Below are positions 35,440 to 46,388 of a DNA stretch of 64,000 nucleotides, one piece after another. The position numbers were made by a program, and so were the translations under genes. This stretch comes from Gonatopus flavifemur (lineage: Eukaryota; Arthropoda; Insecta; Hymenoptera; Dryinidae), in the NCBI GenBank assembly GCA_018340375.1, contig JAFFJZ010000119.1, positions 62,001 through 126,000 on the forward strand, given 5' to 3'. The notes below the pieces were generated by a model. The model did no database searches. It saw nothing but the letters and a program-made list of their open reading frames with translations, and was not told where the DNA came from. Every line of letters begins with the position of its first letter. The first letter of the stretch is position 1.

Positions 35440-35549
35440 GAAAATATACAGTACTGTTACGGATGTGTTGCGGGCGCATCTGTACCGAACCCGCAATAAT
35501 ACTGTAAGCACCCGCACCACGCCCATAACAGTACCGTATATGCCTGCAC
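35440..35549. repeat. GC-rich repeat, left part (split by Transib)
   Basis: Motifs GTTGCGGGCGC, CCCGCACCACGCCC and TGCCTGCACCAC. The repeat continues after the Transib element (39875-40112), and a related copy lies at 43455-43700. The repeat stands out against the AT-rich background and was present before the Transib insertion. Confidence 0.6.
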
Positions 35550-36809
35550 CACATCACAGTGGGTCAAAGGAGCCAAAAATTGGCAAAAATTCAATGTCGG
35601 TATTAGAGCATGTGATGTAGGGTATTCTTTTTCAAACATATCAAAGTACATTTTCTGAAATTTTTGTAGCTTTAAACCAAAGCCTTATAATTTTACAAAG
35701 CTGAAAATGTGAGAAAAGCACTGTGAATGTTGAGACATCATTGCAGTAGAAAATCATTTCGTATTCTACACTATCAACCATTTTCCCCAAGTTCAAGTGT
35801 ACGAAGTTCTCTGATATATGTCTATTGATGATATCATTCGGTAGGAATTATGAAAATATGCCATGAAGTTGAGTTTGAAACAGATTTGCATCAACAGAAA
35901 CATACTTTTGTTCGAAATAATCACTTTACGAATGCCTATAATTCGGGATAATTCATTTTACTAAACATTTTCATCGGTAAATCTATTCAGGAGACATGTA
36001 TTTCCAACAAAAACCTGCCAACTTTTGCCAGTTTTGGTTTTTGCCCGGGCAATATTTAAAAACATTATGTTGAACCCGTTTATCCGATGTTATTTGTCTG
36101 CTGTGAGAGGCATTTTTTTCTTCTGAATGAAATATTGGAATCACCTGAAATCTAAGCATTCTCGGAGTTACTGATTATGATGCTGACATGGAATCATAAA
36201 ATTCGAAATCGTTAATTAAACATGGCGACAATTTCAAACTAAATTCCCGATTTTTCATTCAGTTTGCAAAAAAATGGGTATATAAAGATTTCGTAGTATA
36301 TAAGTATACGATAAAGATGCATGAAGGATATATATTTATCTGGATAATGAATAATAAATATTCATTTTGAAAATGTTCCATTTTCCGAAATTTCAAATTT
36401 TTTTTAGAGAAAATCAATGCGAAACCATTTGGCGAAAAATATTATATGGATTTAAATATGCAATATAGGCTTGAAAATTTTTGAAGTTTTGAAATTTTGC
36501 GATCAAGAACAATTGAACGTGGATGACGTGAATCGATTGAGAGATGGCAATTCGATTGTAAAAACAACATGAAGGTAGCATCGGGTGATCCAGATGAAAA
36601 TCGCGACGGGATTCTCTGTGTTGCCTTCAAGTTGTTTCTATTATTTCTACACCGATTCACATGAGCTACAAATTTTCTTTCCAAATTGTACGCAAAGGAA
36701 ACATATCTTATTGGTAGCAATTCTATAGAGGGGGTTTTTCTGTAAGTATTTATTGTTATTAAAATATATTTATATCGCTGATTCCTGATTTATTCTTCAA
36801 GTGTTGAAG

Positions 36810-39005
36810 ATGTCACACTCATCATTCATTAAACGGGAAATTATCGAAGAATTTTTCATGAAACCTGGAATTGATAACAGGGTATCAGCGGTCGTTGAGT
36901 TTATTCTAAATGGAATGAAATTGACGATTACCGATATCGAAGATACAAAATTGAAAAAGTTGCGAGCAGTTGTATCAGCTCTCAACACTAAACATAAAGG
37001 AAACTGGAATGCTGCAAACAGAATGAAATCTTTTTATGAGTCAAAATATTCGAAATGGCTGGATTCAAAGTTTATTATTCCTGAACTATCGAAATCCACA
37101 TTCACGTCCAGTTTTCATTCTCAAGCAGGCCGACCTTTTGTCCCATTCCATCAGAAGACTGATCGTTCCAAAAGGTTAGAGGCTGCCACCATCAGTAAAT
37201 CACATAGTAACGACCCACAAAAATTATTGATGGCATGTCGTTATGCAGCAAAAAAATCAGGGCAAAAGAGTACGGTTGTAGTATTGGAAGAAATTTTGAA
37301 AACTCCAGAAAACCCTGACAGATTGAAACAACTGATTCAAAACCCACAACCTCCAGTCATTAAAATGACTCCTATCGAAGGTTTGACGTTTTTGCTTGAC
37401 CGCGATATGTCCAAGGATGATTATATAAGTATACGTTCAGTTGTCAAAGCGAGAGGAGCTGATATTTTCCCACGTTATGCAGAAATCGCTTCTGTGAAAA
37501 CTGAATGTAGACCACCGAAAAATGTTATCCAAGTCACAGACAATCTAGCAGAAGTTCCTCTTCAAGCATTGCTACATCATACTGCACAGAGAATTGTAAA
37601 ACTTCAAATAGAGGTCATAACTCAAACCATGAAGGTCGATCATCTTACAGAACTTGAGGCTTTACTCATGTGCTCATGGGGATTCGATGGCAGTTCTGGG
37701 CATTCATCATACAAACAAAGATATTCGGATATGAGTGCGAATAATTTAAAAGATGAGAATATATTTGCCACCACTCTTATACCGCTACGTTTGTCAACTT
37801 CGTCGAATATGATATTGTGGAATAATATAGCCTCCCAGTCCCCAAGGTTCTGTCGCCCCATAAGCCTTCAATATAGAAGTGAATCTAAGGAACTCATTCT
37901 GGAGCAGAAGCAATATATTGAGGATCAAATTAACAAACTAGAATCATGTGAAATAATTTTGGATGATTTGAAAGTGACTATTCATTTTTCTCTAATCATG
38001 ACATTGATAGATGGGGAAGTTTTGAACATTATCACCGATACAAAGTCCATGCAGTCTTGTCCAATTTGTCATGCAACGCCAAAAGATTTCAACAATATCT
38101 CAAATATCAACGGAGAGAGAGATATTTTTCTACCTGATCCCAAGTCACTGAATTTCGGACCAAGTCCTTTGCATGCTTGGATTCGAGTTTTCGAGTGCTG
38201 CATTCATATATCGTACAGCATTCCTCTGAAAGTTTGGCAAGTGAGAAGTGCAGAGCATAAAGAAGTGTTCATGAAAAGAAAGAAGCAAATACAAGCAATT
38301 CTATGGACTAAACTAGGGTTGAAAGTAGATAAACCAGAACCTGGTGGAAGCGGCAACAGTAATGATGGCAACACTGCACGGAGAGCGTTTGAAAATACAA
38401 ATCTGCTTGCTGAATGCTTGGAATTGGACCATAAATTGATTTTCAATTTGAAGATAATATTAATCGCTATATCTTGCCACTTGCCGATTGATACTATCCG
38501 CTTCAATAAATTATGCCTTGAAACAGCCAAAATATATACGCAAAACTATGCTTGGTATCCAATGCCATCATCACTCCATAAGATCCTCATACATGGTGCT
38601 CAAATAATTGAAAATTGTATACTACCTACAGGAATGCTTGGTGAAGAAGCTTCAGAAGCTCGCAATAAACAATATAAATCATTCAGACTCTCTCATAGTA
38701 GAAAAAATAGTCGTCAATCAAATTTGGAGGACATGTTTTGTAGGTTGTTGGATACATCTGATCCCATCATATCTACTCAAAGCCTCAATTTCCGCTTCAG
38801 AAATAAAAAATCATTACCACTCCCAAAAGAAGTTCAGAACCTGTTGATAGAACCCACGATAAATGGAAGTGTAAGACCAAATTCAAATTCTAATGATCTC
38901 AGTTTCGATGAAGAAGATAGAGAAGATTTCACTGGTCTCACAGAAACATTGTCATTGTTGAACGAAGTTGAATTAACAGACAAAGAAGATGAATTTTCTA
39001 ATTAG
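36810..39005 (+). CDS. Transib transposase, intact frame of 731 residues
   Basis: I chose the ATG at 36810 (MSHSSFIKREIIEEF); the frame is open slightly upstream and TTTATTCTTCAAG before it could be a splice acceptor. The first 290 residues have no motif I can name with certainty. The catalytic core follows: Asp293 in GFDGSSGHSSY, Asp401 in TLIDGEVLNI, a zinc-type CPICHATPKDF at about 415, HKILIHGA near 598, and the Glu at 612/613 in GMLGEEASEARNKQYKSFR. These match the DDE triad order and the conserved Glu neighbourhood shared by Transib and the RAG1 core. The end is acidic. No stop or frameshift was seen, so the enzyme may be active. It would bind the CACAGTG ends and excise the element by hairpin-type DNA cleavage, as known for the family. 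Confidence 0.9.
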   Translation: MSHSSFIKREIIEEFFMKPGIDNRVSAVVEFILNGMKLTITDIEDTKLKKLRAVVSALNTKHKGNWNAANRMKSFYESKYSKWLDSKFIIPELSKSTFTSSFHSQAGRPFVPFHQKTDRSKRLEAATISKSHSNDPQKLLMACRYAAKKSGQKSTVVVLEEILKTPENPDRLKQLIQNPQPPVIKMTPIEGLTFLLDRDMSKDDYISIRSVVKARGADIFPRYAEIASVKTECRPPKNVIQVTDNLAEVPLQALLHHTAQRIVKLQIEVITQTMKVDHLTELEALLMCSWGFDGSSGHSSYKQRYSDMSANNLKDENIFATTLIPLRLSTSSNMILWNNIASQSPRFCRPISLQYRSESKELILEQKQYIEDQINKLESCEIILDDLKVTIHFSLIMTLIDGEVLNIITDTKSMQSCPICHATPKDFNNISNINGERDIFLPDPKSLNFGPSPLHAWIRVFECCIHISYSIPLKVWQVRSAEHKEVFMKRKKQIQAILWTKLGLKVDKPEPGGSGNSNDGNTARRAFENTNLLAECLELDHKLIFNLKIILIAISCHLPIDTIRFNKLCLETAKIYTQNYAWYPMPSSLHKILIHGAQIIENCILPTGMLGEEASEARNKQYKSFRLSHSRKNSRQSNLEDMFCRLLDTSDPIISTQSLNFRFRNKKSLPLPKEVQNLLIEPTINGSVRPNSNSNDLSFDEEDREDFTGLTETLSLLNEVELTDKEDEFSN

Positions 39006-39339
39006 TGGAGAATATTATATTGCGTTCATATTTAATGAATGTTCCGAATGAAAAAGATCCTGAAAGCCTTGTTTTATTAGTCTTGTCTGTCTAGTTTAAC
39101 GAAACTACTGTAGTATAGTTTGAGTTACATGTATCATATTAAACATGTTATATTGATGTTTGTACGTTATATTTTATCTATAAACTATATGTTTCAAATC
39201 TGTGTTGTTCGTTTAGGATTTGAAGTACTAAAAAAAATCATCAATTTCCATCTGTTGAATTAGTTGAAGAGTATATCTATAATGTTGTTTGAGTTACAGA
39301 TAATATAGTGAGTTCAGTTGAGTATAAATTTTCATAGCC

Positions 39340-39830
39340 TCATTTTGAAGTTTTGATTCATCATATTGGATCCATCATTCCGAATTTTGGAATTTCATCT
39401 TCAAATTTGTATTCAGCGACCCTTAAAACCTTCAAGTAATGAATTTCAAACGAATCCAATGAATTTTTGAAGTTTCATCCGCCATATTGGATCCGCCATT
39501 CTGAATTTTGGAATTCTCTCTTCAGATTCGTATTCAGCGATCTCAAAAACCTCCAGTTAACGAGTTTCAAAAAGATCCAATGAATTTTCGAGTTTTGATC
39601 CGCCATATTGGATCTGACATTTTGAATTTTGGAATTCTATCTCCAGATTCGTATTCAGCGACCTCGAAAACCTTCAAGTAACAAGTTTCAAAAAGATCCA
39701 ATGAATTTTAGAATTTTGATCCGCCATATTGGATCCGCCATTTTTAATTTTGGAATTCTATCTCCAGATTCGTATTCAGCGACCCCAAAACCCCCGAGTA
39801 GTGAATTTCAAGCGAATTCGACGACTGCTT
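39340..39830. repeat. 121-bp subterminal repeats of Transib (4 units)
   Basis: TTGGATCC(A/G)(T/C)CATT recurs near 39366, 39486, 39608 and 39729, spaced about 121 bp, together with GGAATTCTATCTCCAGATTC and GTATTCAGCGACC. Read on the minus strand these equal the repeats beside the TIR at 62278. They may be transposase binding sites or spacers. Confidence 0.85.
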
Positions 39831-39874
39831 ATAATTATTGCCAGTTTTTTGGCCATTTGACCCACTGTGCACAT

Positions 39875-40112
39875 CTGCAACACTCCTGCACACAAAAATG
39901 ATTACGCCCGGCACCACGTTTGCACCAAGGCCGTTTGGCGAACCGTACACCTGCAACACGATTGCACCATAGCTGCACTAAACCCGCAAATAGTGAATGA
40001 CGATTGACGATAAATCCCGGAACGCGTTCGCACCAAGACCGCACCAAGCCCAGAACACGCATGCAATAGAGCTGTACCAGGTCCGCACCAGACCCGTCAA
40101 TGTCGAAATTAC
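39875..40112. repeat. GC-rich repeat, right part (split by Transib)
   Basis: Dense GCACCA, CCCGCA and CGCACCAAG motifs (for example GCACCAAGACCGCACCAAGC near 40030). It continues the repeat interrupted at 35550. No coding potential was supported; an overlapping minus-strand open frame has no family signature. Confidence 0.55.
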
Positions 40113-41141
40113 TGTTGCAATGCGTGCTTAAGGGCCCTCGAGCACAGTAGAACTGTGAATGTGTAGGTACACACATATAGCACATAGGTATAGTTGAAGC
40201 GAGGAAAACTTTGCTCCAAACTTTTGTGCAAAATAGCAATTGATGTGGAATTCAAAAAATATTCCACCATAGTGCTTATTTGGGATTGCGCCATAAATAC
40301 AAATGTAGCGGTGAAATCACTTCCCATTCTCTGTAAAAAATTCGTGAATACGCGAGACGATTTGACATTCCGTCGTCACCATGTTGACATATTGAAAATA
40401 TCTTAAGATGCAAGTGGCAGCTGCGTTTCAAAGTAAACATTTGATTATTTTTTATTATATTCAAAATTTCAAGGTTTTCGAAATAATCAATCGATTGATG
40501 GAATCTTTCAATATTGCACGTGATTTATCGTCATAGAACTTATATGTATATACAAATGAAACTATTTCGCATGGAAAAATTACATTACACTTCCCATGAA
40601 CCCTTCATAAATGTGATTGAATTGAGATCGATTAGTTTGGTTATTATCCCGCATAAGATTTGATCGACAAAATTTTTATTCATTTATAAAAAAAGAGGAC
40701 CATTTATTTAGAGAAAGAACGATCTTTGATTATGATGAATGAATTGTACGTGTAACGGTCAATTACCGATACATCGTTTTGATTATAATTCTACGTACGT
40801 TTATGTTAAAATTTTATGTCATTCAAAAAAGTATAGTTCACGAGAAATATGACATAATTTTGATACTGAAATGTATTTTATGATAAGTGATGTCAATTAT
40901 ATACGTTACAACACTTTTACAACATATGTTGTTTTACAGTGTGAACTTTTGAAGAGCTTAATAATCATGGAAAAAAACTTTGATATTCTCACCATAGAAA
41001 GAATGTTTAGGTTTCTCCAAAACGCAACCTCCAACTTTATTTCACGATATTTCCAAATTTAACATGGCGGTGACGAAATGTCAAATCGTCTGACGTATGT
41101 ACGAAATTTTCTTGATATATATGAATCGAGAATGATTCCAC

Positions 41142-41294
41142 CAAGGGCGTATCCAGAATTTTTTTTTGGAAGGGGCCTATGTTAAGGATGTATATCTATA
41201 TATACGAAATATATAGATATATAAAAAACGAAAAAATGCTGGATTTGGGGAGGGGGTCCGGATCCCTTGGACCCCTCCCCTGGATACGCCCTTG
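41142..41294. mobile_element. hAT-type MITE, 153 bp
   Basis: TIRs CAAGGGCGTATCCAG (41142) and the inverted CTGGATACGCCCTTG (ending 41294) are flanked by a perfect 8-bp duplication GATTCCAC (41134-41141 and 41295-41302). The sequence next to the TIRs and the 8-bp duplication fit hAT non-autonomous elements. The inside holds a small TATATA-rich hairpin. Confidence 0.9.
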
Positions 41295-41465
41295 GATTCC
41301 ACCGCTGGATTCATATTCAAGGCGTACTTCCAGGCACTATGGTGTGATATTTTTCAAATTTCATCTCAATTGCTATTTAGCGCCAAACGTTTGTGCGGAA
41401 TAGTAATTGATACGAAAAAATATTATACCACTGTTCTTACCTGGGATTGCCCAGTGTTTACTTGC

Positions 41466-41935
41466 ACTGAGAAGAATTCATCATTAAAAATTACTGGTTT
41501 TTGTCAGTAGACGAGGGATATACTTGACATGTGATTACAAATTGATGGGGAATATCAGTAATTTTTTATAGCGTTATTTTAATCGAGAAAAAAATGTTAT
41601 CCTCACCGGTATCGAGCATCATTGTTCGTGATCACAAACCTGGCTTATTTCCCCGAAGCCACGCAACAATCTTGAGAATGGGATGGTTTTCAATTTATAT
41701 CAGTGTCATCAATTAAGAATTCTCGTTTACAACTTGTATGATGAAAGATTACTGTTTTTCAACATGAATTCTCATCTCTCTCTGGTTTTAATTTTCAAAC
41801 TTCGGAGCATGAAAAATTACTGTTTTTTCTTATCAATTTGTAATCTCAAGCCAGGTATATAAAATCGTTATGTCAAGTATATCCCCCGACTAATGGGAAA
41901 ACCAGTATTTTTTGATAATGGATATCTCTCAGTGT
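41466..41935. mobile_element. nested MITE with CACTGAGA termini
   Basis: CACTGAGAAGAATTCATCAT at 41466 pairs with its inverted partner ending TCTCAGTG near 41935. Further inverted matches are TACTGG..., and GGGATATACTTGACAT against ATGTCAAGTATATCCC. It lies in the middle copy of the TTAA-foldback arm. No coding capacity; duplication not resolved. Confidence 0.65.
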
Positions 41936-42933
41936 GGGCTTTACCTCTATTTCCTGTAAAAAGTTCGTGAATACGTGAGGCGATTTGACAGTTCGCCGTC
42001 GCCGTGTTGCTTTTGAGGATATCGCAAAATGCAGTTAAAAGCGACGTTTTGGAGTAAGTATTTTTTTTATTACCATGTTCAGAATAACAAAAAAAATTTT
42101 TGTCAATCGTGAATTTTCTACAATTTCACCCCATAATGTGCTGTGAAAGTGATAATGTACATCGTTGATTTTATTCCGCATAAACAAATATTCCAGTGTA
42201 AAAATTGCGTTGCATTTCCCGTGGACTATGCATGTGTGTATGAAATCAATATTTTACATAACCGTATGTAGAATAATGTGGAGAAAACGATGTATCGGTA
42301 ATTGACCGTTACACGTACAATTCGTTCATCATGATCAAAGATCGTTCTTTCTCTAAACAAATGGTCCTCTTTTTTATAGATGAATAAAAATTTTATCGAT
42401 CAAATTTTATGCGGGATGATAACCAAACTAATCGATCTCAATTCAATCACATTTATGAAGGGTTCATGGGAAGTGTAATGTAATTTTTCCATGCGAAATA
42501 GTTTCATTTGTATATACATATAAGTTCTATTACGATAAATCACGTGCAATATTGAAAGATTCCATCAATCGATTGATTACTTCGAAAATCTCGAAATTTT
42601 AAATATAATAAAAAATAATCAAATGGTTACTTTGAAACGCAGCTGTCACTTGCATCTTAAGATATTTTCAATATCAACATGGTGACGACGGAATGTCAAA
42701 TCGTCTCGCGTATTCACGAATTTTTTACAGAGAATGGGAAGTGATTTCACCGCTACATTTGTATTTATGGCGCAATCCCAAATAAGCACTATGGTGAAAT
42801 ATTTTTTAAATTTCACATCAATTGCTATTTTGCACAAAAGTTTGGCACAAAGTTTTTCTCGCTTAGACTATACCTATATTCTGTATTTGTGTACCTACAT
42901 ATTTATAGTTCTACCACGTTCGAAAGCCCTTAA

Positions 42934-43454
42934 GGGGATACTCAGCAATCCCGACGATGCAACCCGAGCCAAATCTTTTCTGACAAATTATTCGAAAATA
43001 AAGCAATAAAATCAAAATATCACTTTATACATACCATCTTCATTGATTGAGAAAGGTATGTACACAGCGATATTATGATTTCATTGCTTCATACACTATA
43101 ACACCATGCAATGACTGGGTCCTCACGTTCAAAGTTTGTCGGAATGTTTCATACCAAATTACAACTCCTACTCTTTGCGTAATGGATGTAAGAGGAAAAC
43201 CAATATAAATTTTGGGAAAAATAATTTGTGTCATACACACGGCGTTGTTTGGGTTCCTTTGAATATGCACGCGTTCGAAAGCAGTAACACACCGAATTTT
43301 TGTATGAGGAAGATTTCTCTTACAACTTTTACGTTTGAGCCTTAGAAAGTTTTTATTCCGCTTTATTCTGATTCTGAAATTTCACTAATTGCAAAATTAT
43401 TAGAGATTCAGAAAAATTGTACTGATTTAATGGAGATGAGAAAAAAGCCTCTTG
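42934..43454. other. non-coding
   Basis: No recognisable gene or repeat boundary; short open frames lack any family motif. Confidence 0.35.
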
Positions 43455-43700
43455 CGATATGCTTGCACCACGTCTATATAGTTTCAGAACAGGAAAAACT
43501 TACATACCTGTTGCGGGCGTGGTGCGGACATATATATGCATACAGGTCTGGTGCGGGTATGTTATGGGCGCTTTGATTTTGAACCAAGAATCTCACGAAT
43601 TTTTGGATCTGTTGCGGGAGTGTTACGGGCGTGAATATAAGTGCGGGACTAGTGCAGACGTGTTGCAGGAGTTTTCATTTTTACTCGGGTATGAATCCGT
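43455..43700. repeat. GC-rich repeat, second copy
   Basis: GTTGCGGGCGTGGTGCGGAC, GTCTGGTGCGGGTATG and GTTGCGGGAGTGTTACGGGC match the inverted form of the repeat around the Transib insertion. The end near 43690 (TTTTTACTCGGGT) is comparable, inverted, to ACCCGAGTTGAAAT near 35410, so ACCCGAGT may be a terminal motif. Confidence 0.5.
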
Positions 43701-44289
43701 TTTAAATAGTTCAGATGTTCGTGAAGAACTGTTTCGAGAATCTTGGTATTCCAAACGAGTTCTTGTGGAATAACTTGTGTTGCCTGGGATGTGTTCTTGT
43801 ATGAATCATTTTAGTTAGGGACTTGTGATAAAAAGGCGAAAAACTGATAAAAACTGTATTTCCGACATAAAAGTGATTTGAGTGACCTCTAAACATTTTT
43901 CTTGAAATCTGGAAGAAATTGGAGGTCCATTTTCAATCAAAAAGAGCATTTCAATCCATGATGGCGACTGGAATCGGAAAAAAAAGTTTTCCCGGACCAC
44001 CTTTTTAATCGAAGTCATCATCCAGACCCTGCGAACATCAAAGTTTGCGGAATTGTGGATAATATAAGGAGACGTGCTTGCGAGATAATGGAATCGCCGC
44101 AGAATATTACTGCCCATTATTGTGAGGATTATAATGTTGCTGTTGTTGAAAAATTACCATCTGTAAGGTGTTTGAAAAGAACCATTCAGTGCAAACATAA
44201 AAGTAACAAAGATGTTCCTACTAATCCTTACTGATTCAGTGATTCTTGCAGTGATTACTGCAAGTTATCTGGAGTAGAAGATTAGATTG
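43701..44289. other. non-coding or decayed retrotransposon upstream part
   Basis: No motif recognised. It precedes the BEL/Pao RNase H region, where reverse transcriptase would be expected, but no YVDD-type block can be read. The upstream part of that element seems deleted. Confidence 0.3.
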
Positions 44290-44310
44290 GGATGCTAGTT
44301 TCCCAGAGAT

Positions 44311-45120
44311 TTGGATTCGCGATGTTTTGAATACGCTCATCAGCCAGCTCATTTGAGAGATATTTCAATCCCGCGATGGATTGGTTTGAATCTTCTTACC
44401 GGAATAATCATCCATGGATTTGCGGATGCATCTGATGCGGCCTATGCTGCCATCGTATATCTCGCAATAGCTGATGGTTCACGAGAGAAGAGGATTTCGT
44501 TGATCACTGCGAAAGCGAAGGTTGCTTCCTTGAAGGTGGTGAGCATCCCTAGATTGGAGCTTTGCGCTGCTCACTTGTTGGCAAAACTTGTTCATTTCAC
44601 GCAGGATGCTATGAACTTGAGAGATGCACGTATTTTATGCTGGTCAGATTCTACCGTGGCACCGACCTGGATTAGAAATCCATCATCAAGGTGGAAGACT
44701 TTCGTAGCGAATTGCGTGTTTGCTATTCTCACTGAGATTCCTTCTGCAAAGTGGCGACACGTTCCGAGCACAGAGGATCCCGCGGATCTCGCATCGAGGG
44801 GAATTGGCGCGGAATCGTTAGCTCAATGTGAATTATGTTGGTCAGGACCAAGCTGCCTGTGGCAAGACGAGAAGGAATGGCCAAAGGATACGCTTGAACA
44901 AGCGTCTAAGGCTATGGAGGAAGGAAAGAGAGAAGCCGTGGTGATGCTAGTTAGTGTTGAGGAGATATGGTCTCGATTTTTCCCAGTCTCTGACTGGCGT
45001 AGGTCATTGAGAATTACGAGCTATTGTCGGAGACTCCCAAATCGGACTTTACCTCGCGGAACAATCTCTTCAGAGTTGTCGCTGTCCGCTCAAGAGATAT
45101 CGGATTCGAAAACGTTCTGA
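44311..45120 (+). pseudogene. BEL/Pao RNase H domain
   Basis: A 269-codon open stretch. It has ISIPRWIG, the RNase H Asp block HGFADASDAAYAAIVYL, the conserved KTKVAPLK-like AKAKVASLKVVSIPRLELC, LCWSDSTVAPTWI and WRHVPSTEDPADLASRG. These are hallmark blocks of BEL/Pao pol. The apparent start ATG is internal to the polyprotein. The frame ends at a stop near 45118, and the connection to the integrase is lost. Confidence 0.85.
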
Positions 45121-45165
45121 ATTAGAGGGCTACAAGGTCTGTTTTTCAGAGAAGGAATAGGAAAT

Positions 45166-45460
45166 TTGTGTCGTGAGCTACCAATATCTCTGAAGAGTAA
45201 TCTCTTGAAACTTAATCCTGAGTTAGACGATCAAGAAATTTCACGAGTCGGCGGGAGGATATCTAACTCGGCTTCGACTTACTCCGAGAAGTGTCCTGTT
45301 ATTTCACCGGAGTGCCAGATTTCCGATATAATTATTCAAGCGATTCATTTAGAAACTTTTCATGACAGAGTTCAGCTCATGATTCACACCCTCCGACAAA
45401 GATTTTGGATTATTGGGTTGCGCCTATCTGTGCGGCACTGCGTTTTCAAGTGCGTTGCTT
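45166..45460 (+). pseudogene. BEL/Pao integrase zinc-binding region
   Basis: Reads SRVGGRISNS, CPVISPECQISDIIIQ, HLETFHDRVQLMIHTLRQRF and RHCVFKCVA, the His/Cys zinc domain upstream of the integrase core. It is cut after KCVA by the solo LTR and continues at 46389 as ACARQRAKPA, restoring the spacing of the last Cys. Confidence 0.8.
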
Positions 45461-46388
45461 TGTGATGATATTTTCACTATATCGTCATGAGTTTATTAAT
45501 TTAGTATATCGAACGACAAGGCTTCACTCTCTCTCCTCCCGGGATGACAAATCCTTTGAGAAGATATATATGTCATACTAATGCTATCATTTTATAACGA
45601 TCTTTCATGGGTACCGCCACCTGCCGCCAGTATTCCACAGTGAACTACCGCTTATTATCAAGACGATAACAATTATCGACATTATCGAGTATGGATTCAC
45701 CGCCTCCAAGCTACAAGGACGATGGTGCAGGAGACACCATCCTTATCATTATGTACCGCTGCCTCCATCTATGGGAAACCACATCTCTACCGTCCACGCA
45801 GCTACACTGATGCAATCTCGCCTGATCTGCGTGGACCAATCCCAGGCAGCCACGTTGGTCCCGCCGTCCCGTCTCGTCGCTGGAAGCAGCCTAGCGACAG
45901 TGTCGTTTTGTCGTTCAACCCGTCTACCATCTTTCGTTGACGTCTTGATTATCGCTCTTATCACTTTGGGCTTTCAGCCAGGCTCTATCGTGGGTGAGTG
46001 GTGGAGTACCGTGAAGGTGTATAATTATATTGAGTTTTGTAATTGTCGTCCCGGCGTGGACGCTTGTATCGTTACTCTTGAGAATAAACGAGAGTGGGTG
46101 TGCACCCGTGAGTTGATGGTTTCGGAGAACCTCGTTTCCGCATCTTCCTTTCCCATGGAATCCACGCCACCTCCGCGGTCTGGGCTACAATCGGTGTTTT
46201 GGAGAGAAAGTGAGAGAGAAAAGGAGAGCAACCATTATCGTGTATCACGTAGCACAAAAAGGTGAGTCCACAAAAGGAGATCTCTCGTCGCTGGAAGAGC
46301 TAGGCGTCTATCGTTCTTTCTCGTTGGTACGGGCTTTTATTGCTTCTTTTCGCTATCGTTTTGATACTACTGGTTTCGCGACGTGACA
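45461..46388. mobile_element. solo LTR, 928 bp, with GCTT duplication
   Basis: Starts TGTGATGATATTTTC and ends CGCGACGTGACA, so it has TGT...ACA ends. GCTT flanks both sides (45457-45460 and 46389-46392). Removing it rejoins the integrase coding sequence exactly (KCVACARQRA). A 4-bp duplication is usual for Ty3/gypsy elements. No internal coding region remains, which is expected after LTR-LTR recombination. Its sequence is more GC-rich than its surroundings and is not the LTR of the gypsy element at 55 kb. Confidence 0.85.

Larger units (their letters stand above)
35555..39869 (+). mobile_element. complete Transib (RAG1-like) transposon, 4,315 bp
   Basis: The left end CACAGTGGGTCAAAGGAGCC (35555) and right end read inward as CACAGTGGGTCAAATGGCCA (ending 39869) form about 45-bp TIRs, with further matches at AAAAATTGGCA / AAAAACTGGCA. 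The direct duplication CACAT flanks both ends (35550-35554 and 39870-39874), the 5-bp length known for Transib. The first seven bases CACAGTG equal the recombination-signal heptamer used by RAG1/RAG2. Inside are the transposase frame (36810-39005) and four 121-bp subterminal repeats on the right. Confidence 0.93.
40132..42929. mobile_element. TTAA-flanked foldback element, 2.8 kb
   Basis: TTAA (40128-40131) GGGCCCTCGAG on the left and, read inward, TTAA (42930-42933) GGGCTTTCGAA on the right bound arms of about 690 bp that are imperfect reverse complements. For example, ACGGTCAATTACCGATACAT near 40757 is matched inversely near 42290. TTAA duplication is the hallmark of the piggyBac superfamily, though the terminal GGG differs from the usual CCC. 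No transposase is present. A third partial copy of the arm lies in the middle (about 41050-41140, 41295-41465 and 41935-42060), interrupted by two MITEs. Mirror-image open frames in both arms (MGSDFTATFVFMAQSQ...) are not supported as genes. Confidence 0.75.

Noticed and set aside
40109..43009. Conserved small protein MGSDFTATFVFMAQSQ found twice
   Set aside because: The two frames lie in the inverted arms of one TTAA foldback, so similarity reflects DNA duplication. The frames diverge with stops in the third arm copy.
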